A stretch of DNA of 64,000 bases from Pseudomonas sp. PSB18 (GTDB lineage Bacteria > Pseudomonadota > Gammaproteobacteria > Pseudomonadales > Pseudomonadaceae): the NCBI RefSeq assembly GCF_014596565.1, contig NZ_NOIN01000012.1, forward strand, positions 62,001 through 126,000, given 5' to 3'. Every line of letters starts with the position of its first letter. The stretch's first letter is position 1. Shown here one piece after another: positions 46,563 to 55,379 of the stretch. The translations under genes were made by a program, and so were the position numbers. The notes under the pieces were generated by a model that had not been told where the DNA came from, did no database searches, and was given only the letters and a program-made list of their open reading frames with translations.

Positions 46563-46652
46563 CTGTGGCGAGGGAGCTTGCTCCCGCTGGATTGCGAAGC
46601 GATCCCGAAGGCGGCTGCTTCGCACCCGAGCGGGAGCAAGCTCCCTCGCCAC
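46563..46652. repeat. REPIN-like element, GTGGCGAGGGAGC variant
   Basis: CTGTGGCGAGGGAGCTTGCT at the left and its complement ending GCTCCCTCGCCAC at the right are arms that combine features of the two REP families of the window. It lies just upstream of the glutamate-synthase-like gene. Confidence 0.8.
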
Positions 46653-46730
46653 GGGGATCGGGGCATTTTGCGCTGGTGGCGAAACGCTGGGCAACCGGTG
46701 ATGAGAGGATTTCATGTGCTGAGGGCTTAT

Positions 46731-46761
46731 CTGTGGCGAGGGGATGAATCCCCTCGCCACA
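46731..46761. repeat. Single palindromic REP, GTGGCGAGGGGAT family
   Basis: CTGTGGCGAGGGGATGAATCC is nearly continuous with its complement ending CCCTCGCCACA. It sits about 30 bp after the end of the REC-histidine kinase gene. Confidence 0.8.
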
Positions 46762-46789
46762 CGGTCACTCTTTCACAGATAAATCGATG

Positions 46790-48196
46790 TCACCCCGCCA
46801 ACTTCATCTGCCGCACCGGCAACTCGACCCGGAACGTCGTGCCCACCCCCACTTCGCTGCGCACGGTGATCTCGCCGTTGTGTTTCTTCACGATGCCATA
46901 GGACAACGACAGTCCAAGCCCCGTGCCCTGGCCGATGGGTTTGGTGGTAAAGAACGGGTCGAAGATTTTTTGCAGGGTTTCCGGCGGGATGCCCGAGCCG
47001 TTGTCGGCGACTTCGATCCATACGGTGTCGCCGTCGACGCCATTGCGCAGGGTGATGGTGCCGCGTTCGGGGCCAATGGCCTGGGCGGCGTTGACGATCA
47101 GGTTCATGATCACCTGATTGATTTGCGACGGCAGGCATTCGACTTCTGGCAGCGGGCTGTACTCCTTGACCACATCGGCCTTGTACTTGATTTCGTTGGC
47201 CACGATGTTCAGCGTCGAATCGATGCCCTGCTGCAGGTTCGCCATCTGCCATTCCTGGTTGGAGTCCACGCGGGAGAAGTCCTTCAGGTCCTTGACGATC
47301 TGTCCGACCCGGGCGATGCCGTCCTTGGATTCCTTGATCAGCAGCGGAATGTCCTCGACCAGAAAGTCCAGCTCCACCTGCTCGCGCAGCTTGGTCAGGT
47401 ACAACACCAGCTCCGGCGAGGCGATGGCTTCCTCGGCGTTGCCGTAGGCCAGGAGCATTTCCTCCAACTTGTTGAAGTAGCCGTCCAGCGCGCCCAGGTT
47501 GGAAGAAATGAAACCGATGGGGTTGTTGATTTCGTGGGCCACGCCGGCTGCCAGTTGCCCCAGCGACGCGAGTTTTTCCGATTGCACCAGTTGGGTTTCC
47601 AGCATCTTGCGCTCGTCGATTTCCATCTGCAGCAAGGTACTGGCCTGTTTGAAGGCCTGGGTGCGTTGCTGCACCAGTTCTTCGAGTTTGTTCATTTTCA
47701 GTTGCGCGCGGGAGGTCATTTCCCATTTGGTGGTGAGGGTGTTGGCCATCTGCTGGACTTCGATGTTATCGAAGGGCTTTTTCAGGATCAGCAGGCGGTC
47801 GTGGCCGTTCAGTCGATCCAGCAGTTCGTCCCAGGAATAATCCGAGTAGGCCGTGCACACCACCACCTGCAACTGCGGGTCGCACTTCCACAGTTCCTCG
47901 ATGGTCTTGGCACCGTCCCAGCCCTCGGGCATGCGCATGTCTACGAAAGCCAGGGCATACGGGCGGTCTTTAGCCAGCGCCGCCTGCAATTTGCTCAGGC
48001 CTTCCTGGCCGCCATAGGCCGAGTCGAGCTCGAATACCGTGCCGACCGGTTTCGGTGCTTCGCCAAACAGCGCGCTTTCCATGTCCTGCAGGTCGGCGTT
48101 GCTGTCGTCCTCGGGGGTGAGAATCTTGCGAAAATCCTCATGAATGGCGGGCGTATCGTCGATCAACAGGATGCGCCGGTTACTTAAATTGTTCAT
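46790..48196 (-). CDS. REC-histidine kinase hybrid
   Basis: 468 residues with no membrane segment. The N-terminal receiver (about 7-150) has phospho-acceptor Asp86 in AFVDMRMPEGWDG. It carries an insertion after the first helix (ILTPEDD to SALFGE) that is shared with two other genes of this operon. A coiled coil (160-205) leads to HisKA with His221 in AAGVAHEINNPIGFI and a HATPase with NLIVNAAQAI, DNGSGIPPET and GTGLGLSLSYGIV. The predicted role is to receive phosphate and pass it on. Its start overlaps the stop of the upstream kinase gene by 4 bp. Confidence 0.92.
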   Translation of the reverse strand: MNNLSNRRILLIDDTPAIHEDFRKILTPEDDSNADLQDMESALFGEAPKPVGTVFELDSAYGGQEGLSKLQAALAKDRPYALAFVDMRMPEGWDGAKTIEELWKCDPQLQVVVCTAYSDYSWDELLDRLNGHDRLLILKKPFDNIEVQQMANTLTTKWEMTSRAQLKMNKLEELVQQRTQAFKQASTLLQMEIDERKMLETQLVQSEKLASLGQLAAGVAHEINNPIGFISSNLGALDGYFNKLEEMLLAYGNAEEAIASPELVLYLTKLREQVELDFLVEDIPLLIKESKDGIARVGQIVKDLKDFSRVDSNQEWQMANLQQGIDSTLNIVANEIKYKADVVKEYSPLPEVECLPSQINQVIMNLIVNAAQAIGPERGTITLRNGVDGDTVWIEVADNGSGIPPETLQKIFDPFFTTKPIGQGTGLGLSLSYGIVKKHNGEITVRSEVGVGTTFRVELPVRQMKLAG

Positions 48197-49995
48197 GAAT
48201 CGTCTTCCGCGAGTTTCAGGGGTACGTGCAGCACAAACGTCGCTCCCTTGCCGGGTCCCTCACTGTGGGCAGTGAGGCGGCCGTTCATTTCGATGGCAGC
48301 CGTTGCACAGCTGTGCAGGCCGAACCCGTGGCCTTCCTTGCGTGTGGTAAAACCGTGGGCAAAGATACGTGTCATGTTTTCTTCCGGGATACCTTCACCC
48401 TCGTCCTTGACGCTGATCTGCAACGTTTCGTCATTTACGACCGCCGCACTCAGGGTCATGTTCCGCGCATGATTCGAGACCCCGGCCATGGCGTATTTGG
48501 CGTTGCTGATCAGGTTGATCAGGATCAGCAACAAGCGGTGCTTGTCGCCCATGATCCGCGGCAAGTTGCCGTACTCCTTGATCACCGTCACATGGTGCCG
48601 GGTCAGGGCGCCGGAGTTCATGCGCAGGGCATCTTCAAGCAGTTCGCTGACCACCAGCGGTTCCACCAGGCTGTTGGCTCCAGCATAGGATTGCTGCGTG
48701 GAGACGATGTCCTTGATGTGGTCCACGCTCTTGCTCAACTGGGTCAATTCATCGATCAGGCTCTGCTGCTCGACCGCGATGGCCTCCACCAACTGGTTGA
48801 GATAACCGGGCAGCAGCTTGCCTTTCTCGTCTTCGCTGAGGAAGTGCCCCAGGTCATGGGCGTGGTCGTTGATCAGGCTCATTGCCTTGCCCAACCCCAG
48901 GGACTTGCTGCTACGCAACTTGCGACTGACCAGGTCAGCGGAGATGTTCACGCTGTTGAGCACATTGCCGACGTTGTGCAGCACGTTGGTGGCGATTTCC
49001 GCCATGCCGGCCTGGCGGGCGGTGTCCATCAACTCGCTCTGGGTATCCTTGAGCTGGCGGGTGCGCTCTTCGACCCGTTGTTCCAGTTCGTCGTTGGCGG
49101 TTTGCAGGGCTTTGTTGACGCGCTTGATCTCGGCAAAGCTGCGTATCAGCCGGATGGCCAGCCAGATCAATATCAACACCAGGAGGGTGGCGAACACCAG
49201 CAGGTACACGTGATTGCGCTGATACTTGCTGGCGGCTATTTCCTGGTCCTTCTCGATCAGTTGGGTGATGGTGTCCAGATGATCGGAGACGGGAACAGCT
49301 TCGATGCCCTCCAGCAACTCGTTGACCCGCGGCTGCTCTCGCAGGATCAGGGCGATGTGCCGGCTCAGGATGTCGATGGAGTCATGCAGGCCCACCGGCA
49401 GGCGCTCCTTGTTGACATCGAGGCGGTTCAGGCCAAGCAGGACCTCGGCGGCCATTTCGCGGGTGGTGAGCAGCGAGAACTCCATGCTGCTGAGCAGCAG
49501 GTCGTAGGTGTCGATGGCGACACTCTGCAACTGCAGTTTGTCCTCGTCGGACAGCTGGGCGAACTCAGCCTGGATGTCGTCCTCGGCGGTGGGCAGGAAC
49601 GCCAGGGAATTGCGCAGCACCGCATTGTGGGACTTGAACTGTTCCACCAGGCGGGTCTTTTCCTTGATAGCCTTGAGGTAGTCGTCGCGCTGGGTCTCCC
49701 AGAGCGAGGGCGCATGGCGACCCGGCTCCGATTCAATGGCGTCGAGGCGTTGCCAAAGACGTGACATTTCATGCAGCGGGGAAACCAGCGGGTCGTAGTT
49801 GTGGCTCAGGGCGACCCGGGATTTGAGCACTTCGTTGTCCCAGATGGCGTCCTGCTGCTTGAGCAGGCGGATCAGGTCCCGGGACTCGATGTACGAAGCA
49901 GCCTGCTGGGCACTGGAATTGACGTACATGAACAGCAGGACCGAGGCGAGCAGGGCGCCGATGACGAACAGGCCGAAGCGGCGAAGGGCCTTCAT
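48193..49995 (-). CDS. Membrane sensor histidine kinase with DAHL-like domain
   Basis: 600 residues. The first membrane helix spans about 7-25. A long all-helical periplasmic region (26-262) fits the double all-alpha ligand-binding (DAHL) type. The second helix spans about 263-284, followed by a coiled coil (285-325). The kinase core has His340 in NVLHNVGNVLNSV, NLISNAKYAM, DEGEGIPEENMTRIFAHGF and GHGFGLHSCATAAIEM. It has no own receiver, so the receivers encoded beside it are likely targets. It overlaps the peroxidase gene and the REC-kinase gene by 4 bp each. Confidence 0.9.
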   Translation of the reverse strand: MKALRRFGLFVIGALLASVLLFMYVNSSAQQAASYIESRDLIRLLKQQDAIWDNEVLKSRVALSHNYDPLVSPLHEMSRLWQRLDAIESEPGRHAPSLWETQRDDYLKAIKEKTRLVEQFKSHNAVLRNSLAFLPTAEDDIQAEFAQLSDEDKLQLQSVAIDTYDLLLSSMEFSLLTTREMAAEVLLGLNRLDVNKERLPVGLHDSIDILSRHIALILREQPRVNELLEGIEAVPVSDHLDTITQLIEKDQEIAASKYQRNHVYLLVFATLLVLILIWLAIRLIRSFAEIKRVNKALQTANDELEQRVEERTRQLKDTQSELMDTARQAGMAEIATNVLHNVGNVLNSVNISADLVSRKLRSSKSLGLGKAMSLINDHAHDLGHFLSEDEKGKLLPGYLNQLVEAIAVEQQSLIDELTQLSKSVDHIKDIVSTQQSYAGANSLVEPLVVSELLEDALRMNSGALTRHHVTVIKEYGNLPRIMGDKHRLLLILINLISNAKYAMAGVSNHARNMTLSAAVVNDETLQISVKDEGEGIPEENMTRIFAHGFTTRKEGHGFGLHSCATAAIEMNGRLTAHSEGPGKGATFVLHVPLKLAEDDS

Positions 49996-50951
49996 AGTGG
50001 CTTGCCCTCGTGTTCGCCGGTCAGGGTCTTGAGGAATTCGACGATCAGCTCCGTATCGTTCTTCAAGGGCTCACGGCCCAACTGGTATTTGAACATCACT
50101 TCCACCGCGCGCTCGAGGGTCGGTGCGGACCCGTCGTGGAAATACGGCGCGGTGACGGCCACGTTACGCAGGCTGGGAACCTTGAAAACCTGACGGTCGG
50201 CATCGTCGCCGGTGACGTTGAAGCGACCCTCATCGACATGGGTGGGGTTGCCCCGGTCCCCGATGTAGTCGCCCATGACGCCGAACTTCTGGAACATGTT
50301 GCCGCCAATGTTCACGCCTTGATGGCAAGCGATGCAGCCATATTCCTTGAAGCGCTGGTAACCGAACTTTTCCCGAGGGCTGAGAATGTCGGTGTTGCCC
50401 AGCAGGTATTGGTCGAAGCGCGAGTTGGGCGTCAGCAGGGTGCGCTCGAAATCGGCCAGGGCACCCTGGATGTTAGGCTGGGTGACGCCGTCTGGATAGG
50501 CGCTGGCGAAATCCTTGGCATAGCCCGGATCCTCGGCGATACGCTTGACCACCGCTTCCCAGGTATTGCCCATTTCGGTGGGGCTGATCACTACGGCGTG
50601 CACCTGGTCTTCCAGGGTATCGACGCGGCCGTCCCAGAACTGGTGGAAGTTCAGGCTGGCATTGAACACGGTGGGCGTATTGACTTCCACCGGTTTGCCA
50701 TCGAACCCCAGGGAAAACCGTTTGTCGTCGGCGCCGCTTTTGTCCAGGTGATGGCAACTGGCGCAGGACAGGGTGTTGTTGACCGACAGCCGTGGGTCAA
50801 AGAACAACCGTTGGCCCAGCTGGACGCGCTTGGGGTCCAGGGCCGGCACGGGGGGCAGCGGTTTGAGCGGCTCGTCCAGTGGAGCGGCGTGAGCAGCCAC
50901 GCCCAAGCCCATGAGCAGGCCGAGAGCGAGTAACAGTCCAGATGACGCCAT
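49992..50951 (-). CDS. Di-haem cytochrome c peroxidase family protein
   Basis: 319 residues with a signal peptide ending near AHA. Two c-type haem sites are present: CASCH (Cys63, Cys66, His67) and CIACH (Cys206, Cys209, His210). Family segments include LGQRLFFDPRLSVNNTLSCA, NTPTVFNASLNFHQFWDGR, EDQVHAVVISPTEMGN and RNVAVTAPYFHDGSAPTLE. It is of the CcpA/MauG class, predicted to act in the periplasm reducing peroxide or oxidising a partner. It is embedded between a GGDEF-EAL gene (36 bp) and a sensor kinase gene (4-bp overlap), which is unusual. Confidence 0.93.
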   Translation of the reverse strand: MASSGLLLALGLLMGLGVAAHAAPLDEPLKPLPPVPALDPKRVQLGQRLFFDPRLSVNNTLSCASCHHLDKSGADDKRFSLGFDGKPVEVNTPTVFNASLNFHQFWDGRVDTLEDQVHAVVISPTEMGNTWEAVVKRIAEDPGYAKDFASAYPDGVTQPNIQGALADFERTLLTPNSRFDQYLLGNTDILSPREKFGYQRFKEYGCIACHQGVNIGGNMFQKFGVMGDYIGDRGNPTHVDEGRFNVTGDDADRQVFKVPSLRNVAVTAPYFHDGSAPTLERAVEVMFKYQLGREPLKNDTELIVEFLKTLTGEHEGKPL

Positions 50952-50987
50952 CGGATGCTTCCTTGAATCTTTTGATTGATGGGTGTT

Positions 50988-52862
50988 TCACGAAAACGGA
51001 TTCGGACGTCGCTCCCACTCGGCCATCCACTGGACAAAGGCCAGCGGTTCCACTGCCTTGCTGAAATAGTAGCCTTGGGCCTCCTCGCACTGGTGGGCCT
51101 GGAGAAACTCCAGCTGCTCAAGGGTTTCCACACCTTCGGCGATGATGTGCAGGTTCAGCCCCTTGCCGAGGTTGATGATGGTGCTCACCAGCTTGGCGTC
51201 ATTACTGTCGATACTCAGGTCGCCGACGAATGACTGGTCGATCTTCAGCACATCCACCGGAAATTTCTGCAGGTAGCTCAAGCTCGAATAGCCGGTGCCA
51301 AAGTCGTCGATGGCCAGCCGGATCCCCTGTTGCTTGATGGCCTTGAGGATGGCGACGGTGGTATCGATGTTCTGCATCAACACGCTTTCAGTGATCTCCA
51401 GTTCTAACTGTGTCGGATCCAGTCCGGTTTCCTTGAGGGTGCGGGCGATGCCTTCGACGAAGCCGCGTTGACGAAAGTCGATGGCCGAGACGTTGACCGA
51501 CAGGTACAGCGGCCGCATGCCTTGGGCCTGCCAGGTGCAGGCTTGCTGGCAGGCTTCCTGGAGCACCCATTGGCTCAATGGCACGATCAGTCCGCTGTCC
51601 TCGGCCACCGGGATGAAATCCGATGGAGGGACCAGTCCCTGACCCGGCCGGTTCCAGCGCACCAGAGCCTCGACGCCGACCACCTTGCCACTGCGCAGGT
51701 CCAGCTTGGGCTGGTAATGCAGCACGAACTCCTTGCGTTGCAGGGCCAGTCGCAAACCGGATTCGATGGTCTGTTGCTGTCGGGCCCGACGGTTCATGTC
51801 TTCGGTGAAAAAACGGTAGTCGTTGGGGCCGGTTTCCTTGACGTTGCGCATCGCCGTCTCGGCTTTCTTGATCAGCGCCACGGCGTCGAAGCCGTCGGCC
51901 GGATACACGCTGACTCCCAGGCTTGCAGTGACGCTCAGGTCATGGCCATCGATGGGTTGGGGCGAGTTGATGGCTGCCAGCAGTTTTTCCGCCACGCCCT
52001 TGATCTGCTGTGGGTCGGCGATGTCCCCCAGCACCACCACGAACTCATCGGAACCGTAGCGAAACACTGAGTCGGATTCACGCACCACCGTCGCCAGCGT
52101 ACGGGCCACGCGCTTGAGCATTTCATCACCCACCGGATGGCCGAGGGCATTGTTGATGCGCTTGAAGCGATCCAGGCCGATGAACATCACCGCCAGTTGC
52201 CGGTCATGGCGCCGGCACTGGGCCATGGCCTGGGTCAGGCGATCACCGAGCAACATGCTGTTGGGCAGTTCGGTGAGCACGTCGTATTGCAGCAGGTGGG
52301 ACACCTTGAGCAATTCCTGGACCCGCTCCTCGATCGTGCGCTCCAGGCTGCGCATTTTTCTCGCCGCATCCTGGGCCAGTTGCCATTTCCAGGTCATGGC
52401 GCTGGCCATCTGGCGGATTTCCAGGGTGTCGAAGGGTTTTTTCAGGATCAGCAGTTGATCGTCGAACTCGATGCGTTCGGCCATGGTTTCCCAGGTGTAA
52501 TCCGAGAAGGCCGTGCACAGGGCGATTTGCAAGCGCGGGTCGGCTTGCCACAAGCGCTCGATGGTTTGCAGGCCGTCCCAGCCCGGCGGCATGCGCATAT
52601 CGGCGAACACCAGCGCGTAGGGCTGGCCTTCGGCCTGGGCGCGCTTGACCAGCTCCAGGGCTTCTTCACCCTGATAGGCCGAGTCGATCTGAAATTGCAG
52701 TCGGCTGACCTGGGGCGTTCCGAACAACAGGCTCTCGGTATCGTCCAGCGAATCATCGCCGCCGTTGCCGGGGCTGAGGATCTTGCGAAAGTCCTGATGG
52801 ATGGCCGGTGTATCGTCCACCACCAGGATCCGCCGGTTGGCAGGTACCGACATGGGGTTCAT
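50988..52862 (-). CDS. REC-GGDEF-EAL protein, EAL probably active
   Basis: 624 residues. The receiver (10-150, Asp88 in VFADMRMPPGWDG) is paralogous to those of the neighbouring genes. A coiled coil follows. The GGDEF domain (about 185-350) has GSDEF at 270-274 in place of GGDEF, so diguanylate cyclase activity is doubtful. The EAL domain (about 365-615) is canonical: EAL at 398-400 in GVEALVRW, LELEITESVLMQN, AIDDFGTGYSSLSYLQKFPV, LKIDQSFV and IIAEGVETLEQ. The protein probably degrades cyclic-di-GMP under receiver control. Its start overlaps the upstream stop by 4 bp. Confidence 0.92.
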   Translation of the reverse strand: MNPMSVPANRRILVVDDTPAIHQDFRKILSPGNGGDDSLDDTESLLFGTPQVSRLQFQIDSAYQGEEALELVKRAQAEGQPYALVFADMRMPPGWDGLQTIERLWQADPRLQIALCTAFSDYTWETMAERIEFDDQLLILKKPFDTLEIRQMASAMTWKWQLAQDAARKMRSLERTIEERVQELLKVSHLLQYDVLTELPNSMLLGDRLTQAMAQCRRHDRQLAVMFIGLDRFKRINNALGHPVGDEMLKRVARTLATVVRESDSVFRYGSDEFVVVLGDIADPQQIKGVAEKLLAAINSPQPIDGHDLSVTASLGVSVYPADGFDAVALIKKAETAMRNVKETGPNDYRFFTEDMNRRARQQQTIESGLRLALQRKEFVLHYQPKLDLRSGKVVGVEALVRWNRPGQGLVPPSDFIPVAEDSGLIVPLSQWVLQEACQQACTWQAQGMRPLYLSVNVSAIDFRQRGFVEGIARTLKETGLDPTQLELEITESVLMQNIDTTVAILKAIKQQGIRLAIDDFGTGYSSLSYLQKFPVDVLKIDQSFVGDLSIDSNDAKLVSTIINLGKGLNLHIIAEGVETLEQLEFLQAHQCEEAQGYYFSKAVEPLAFVQWMAEWERRPNPFS

Positions 52863-55150
52863 GGGTTGCTCTCCGATAGCTGGCTCGCCGGCCGGGTCCA
52901 GTGATCCACCACGGGAACGATGGTACCGGCCTTGAGCAGTTCGGCGGCCTGGCCGCTGTCCACCGCCGTGCTGAAGTAATGCCCCTGGGCTTGCATCGCT
53001 CCGCCGGTGGACATCAATGTGGTGCGTTGTTCCTGGGTCTCGACGCCCTCGGCGATGATGCCGATGCCCACGTCCCGGGCAAAGTTGATGATCGCCCGCA
53101 GGGTCATGGCGTTGTCAGGGTCGTCGTTGGCGCTGTCGAGCAGGCGCTGGGCGAGCTTGAGATGATTGACCCGGTAGGTCTTGAGGTAATCGAACGAGGA
53201 GTACTCGGTGCCGAAATCATCGATGGCCACCTGAACCCCCAGCTCACACAGGCGCGGCAGTACGTCGTTGTGGGTCCATTTGGTCTGGGCGAGGGTGGCT
53301 TCGGTGACATCGAAGCGCAGGTCCCAGGGGGCCAGCTCCCAGCGGGCGGTGGTGCGCAAGACGTCGTAGATCAGTTCCGGCCCGGTCTTGAGCTGGGTCA
53401 GGGACAGGTCGAGGGCGATCACCGGCGGCGCCATGCCCTGGTCGCGCCACTGGCGCATCTGTTGGCAGGCCTGGTCCAGTACCCAATGTCCGAGGGCAAT
53501 GATGATCCCGGTTTTTTCGGCCGCCGGCATGAACGCCGACGGCTCCAGCCAACCCCGTTCGGGGTGCTTCCAGCGGACCTGCACGCCCATGCCCAGAATC
53601 TTGCCGGTGCCGAGGTCGACTTCCGGCAGGTAATGCAGGTGCAGCTCGTGGTTCTCGATGGCCTGGCGCAGGTCGTTGGTCAGGGCGACCCGGTCTGTCA
53701 CCTCCTGGTTGATCTCCTCGTTATGGAAGTGGTACTGGTTGCGGCCTTTTTCCTTGGAGCGATACAGGGCCATGTCGGACTGGGCCATCAGGCTGTCGGC
53801 GCTCTGGCTTTCTGGGGTGTACAGGGCGATGCCGATGCTCACGGAGATCCGTACGTCGTTGCCGTCCAGGGAGTAGGGCGCCACGAGGGTGTCGCGGATC
53901 TTGGCCGCCAGGGCGGCGCATTGGGTGGGTTCGTGGACATCCAGTTGCAGGATGGCGAACTCGTCGCCGCCCAGGCGCGCGACCACGTCGTTTTCCCGGG
54001 TGCAGCCCTTGATGCGCGCGGCGACTTCCTGCAGCAGCAGGTCGCCGATGGGATGGCCCAGGGTGTCGTTGATCCGCTTGAAATGGTCCAGGTCCAGGTA
54101 GAACATCGCGAACGCCGGCGCCCCCCGGCGCGCAGCGGCGAATGCCTGGTGCAGCCGTTCGATCACCGTGGCGCGGTTGGCCAGCCCGGTCAGGCCGTCG
54201 GTACGGGCCAGCAGGGCGATTTTTTCCTCGGCCAGCTTGCGCTCGGTGATATCCAGGATGATGCCTTCCACCTCCAGCAACAGGCCTTGTTCGTTGCGCA
54301 CCGGGATGTAGCGGTTCTCCACCCAGCGGCACGTACCCTCGCCGGTGCGCATGCGGAATTCGATGGACGCCCCGGCCATGTCCCGATCCAGTACCCGGAC
54401 CATGGCCTGGTCGATCTTGGACTGGTCATCGGGATGGATCAGCGCCTGCGCCCAGTCCGGTGAGTTGACCAGTTGCGCCGCGACATGACCGAACTTGGTG
54501 ATGTTGTGGGAGATGTACATCAACGGAAACGGTGGTTCGCCGCGCAGACGATAGAGAATGGTCGGGCTGTTCTGCACGATGATGTTGGCGTCGGCCAGTT
54601 CCCGGGTGCGTTCCTCCACGGCCTGTTCGAGCATGTCCATCTTCAGCGCCGCGTCTTCGGTCATCTGCCATTTGACGGTCAGGGTGCTGGCCATCTGGCG
54701 GATCTCGATGGCGTCGAAGGGCTTTTTCAGGATGAGCAGGCGGTCGCCCAGTTCGAGGCGGTCGGCGATGTCTTCCCAGGAGTAATCCGAGTAAGCGGTG
54801 CACAGCGCCACTTGCAGCTTGGGGTCGGCGCGCCACAGCCGTTCGATGGTTTCCAGGCCATCCCAGCCAGGGGGCATGCGCATGTCGATGAAGGCCATGG
54901 CATAGGGAAGCCCTTGGGTCAGCGCTGTCTCGACCTTGTTCAAGGCTTCCATGCCCTGGAAGGCCGAATCAAGCACGAAACTCTGGGTAGCGACCGCGAC
55001 CGGTGCGCCGAACAGGGCCTCTTCGGCACTGCTCAGGTTATCTTCGGCAGGTGCCTGGGGGCTGAGGATCTTGCGAAAATCCTCATGGATGGTCAGGGTG
55101 TCGTCGACAATCAGGATTCGCCGATTGGCTTTTTCCAGGGGCAGACTCAT
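52859..55150 (-). CDS. REC-PAS-GGDEF-EAL protein, GGDEF probably active
   Basis: 763 residues. The receiver (10-150, Asp89 in AFIDMRMPPGWDG) is followed by a coiled coil and a PAS domain (about 190-305, ending ILDITERK). The GGDEF domain (about 312-475) is intact at 394-398 (ARLGGDEFAIL). The EAL domain (about 485-740) is degenerate: the EAL triad position reads G522-V-Q524 in GMGVQVRW, LExTE is replaced by RFDVTEAT, and KID by KLA. The protein probably makes cyclic-di-GMP, with the EAL part as a sensor or scaffold. It is the first gene of the five-gene operon. Confidence 0.92.
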   Translation of the reverse strand: MSLPLEKANRRILIVDDTLTIHEDFRKILSPQAPAEDNLSSAEEALFGAPVAVATQSFVLDSAFQGMEALNKVETALTQGLPYAMAFIDMRMPPGWDGLETIERLWRADPKLQVALCTAYSDYSWEDIADRLELGDRLLILKKPFDAIEIRQMASTLTVKWQMTEDAALKMDMLEQAVEERTRELADANIIVQNSPTILYRLRGEPPFPLMYISHNITKFGHVAAQLVNSPDWAQALIHPDDQSKIDQAMVRVLDRDMAGASIEFRMRTGEGTCRWVENRYIPVRNEQGLLLEVEGIILDITERKLAEEKIALLARTDGLTGLANRATVIERLHQAFAAARRGAPAFAMFYLDLDHFKRINDTLGHPIGDLLLQEVAARIKGCTRENDVVARLGGDEFAILQLDVHEPTQCAALAAKIRDTLVAPYSLDGNDVRISVSIGIALYTPESQSADSLMAQSDMALYRSKEKGRNQYHFHNEEINQEVTDRVALTNDLRQAIENHELHLHYLPEVDLGTGKILGMGVQVRWKHPERGWLEPSAFMPAAEKTGIIIALGHWVLDQACQQMRQWRDQGMAPPVIALDLSLTQLKTGPELIYDVLRTTARWELAPWDLRFDVTEATLAQTKWTHNDVLPRLCELGVQVAIDDFGTEYSSFDYLKTYRVNHLKLAQRLLDSANDDPDNAMTLRAIINFARDVGIGIIAEGVETQEQRTTLMSTGGAMQAQGHYFSTAVDSGQAAELLKAGTIVPVVDHWTRPASQLSESNP

Positions 55151-55379
55151 GGCCGTGCACCGAGGTGATGCTGACTACAGAACCGTGGGTACATCTGATA
55201 TCCCTTTCGCTGGCATGAGTATTCTGGCCTGTACTTGGCCCTTCATGGGGTACAGCATAGTCGTCTGATCGGGATGCGCTTGGTCAGCGATGGCAAATCG
55301 TGTCTAAATTTACGCAATCTACTAGCCTGTCTTTTGGGGGTAAGGTAGAACGGTGGTCGTCTTATAGGAGGGGGTAGTA

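Noticed and set aside
46790..48196. Treating the REC-kinase as a classical hybrid kinase with C-terminal receiver
   Set aside because: The receiver is N-terminal and there is no Hpt domain, so it is a receiver-controlled kinase.
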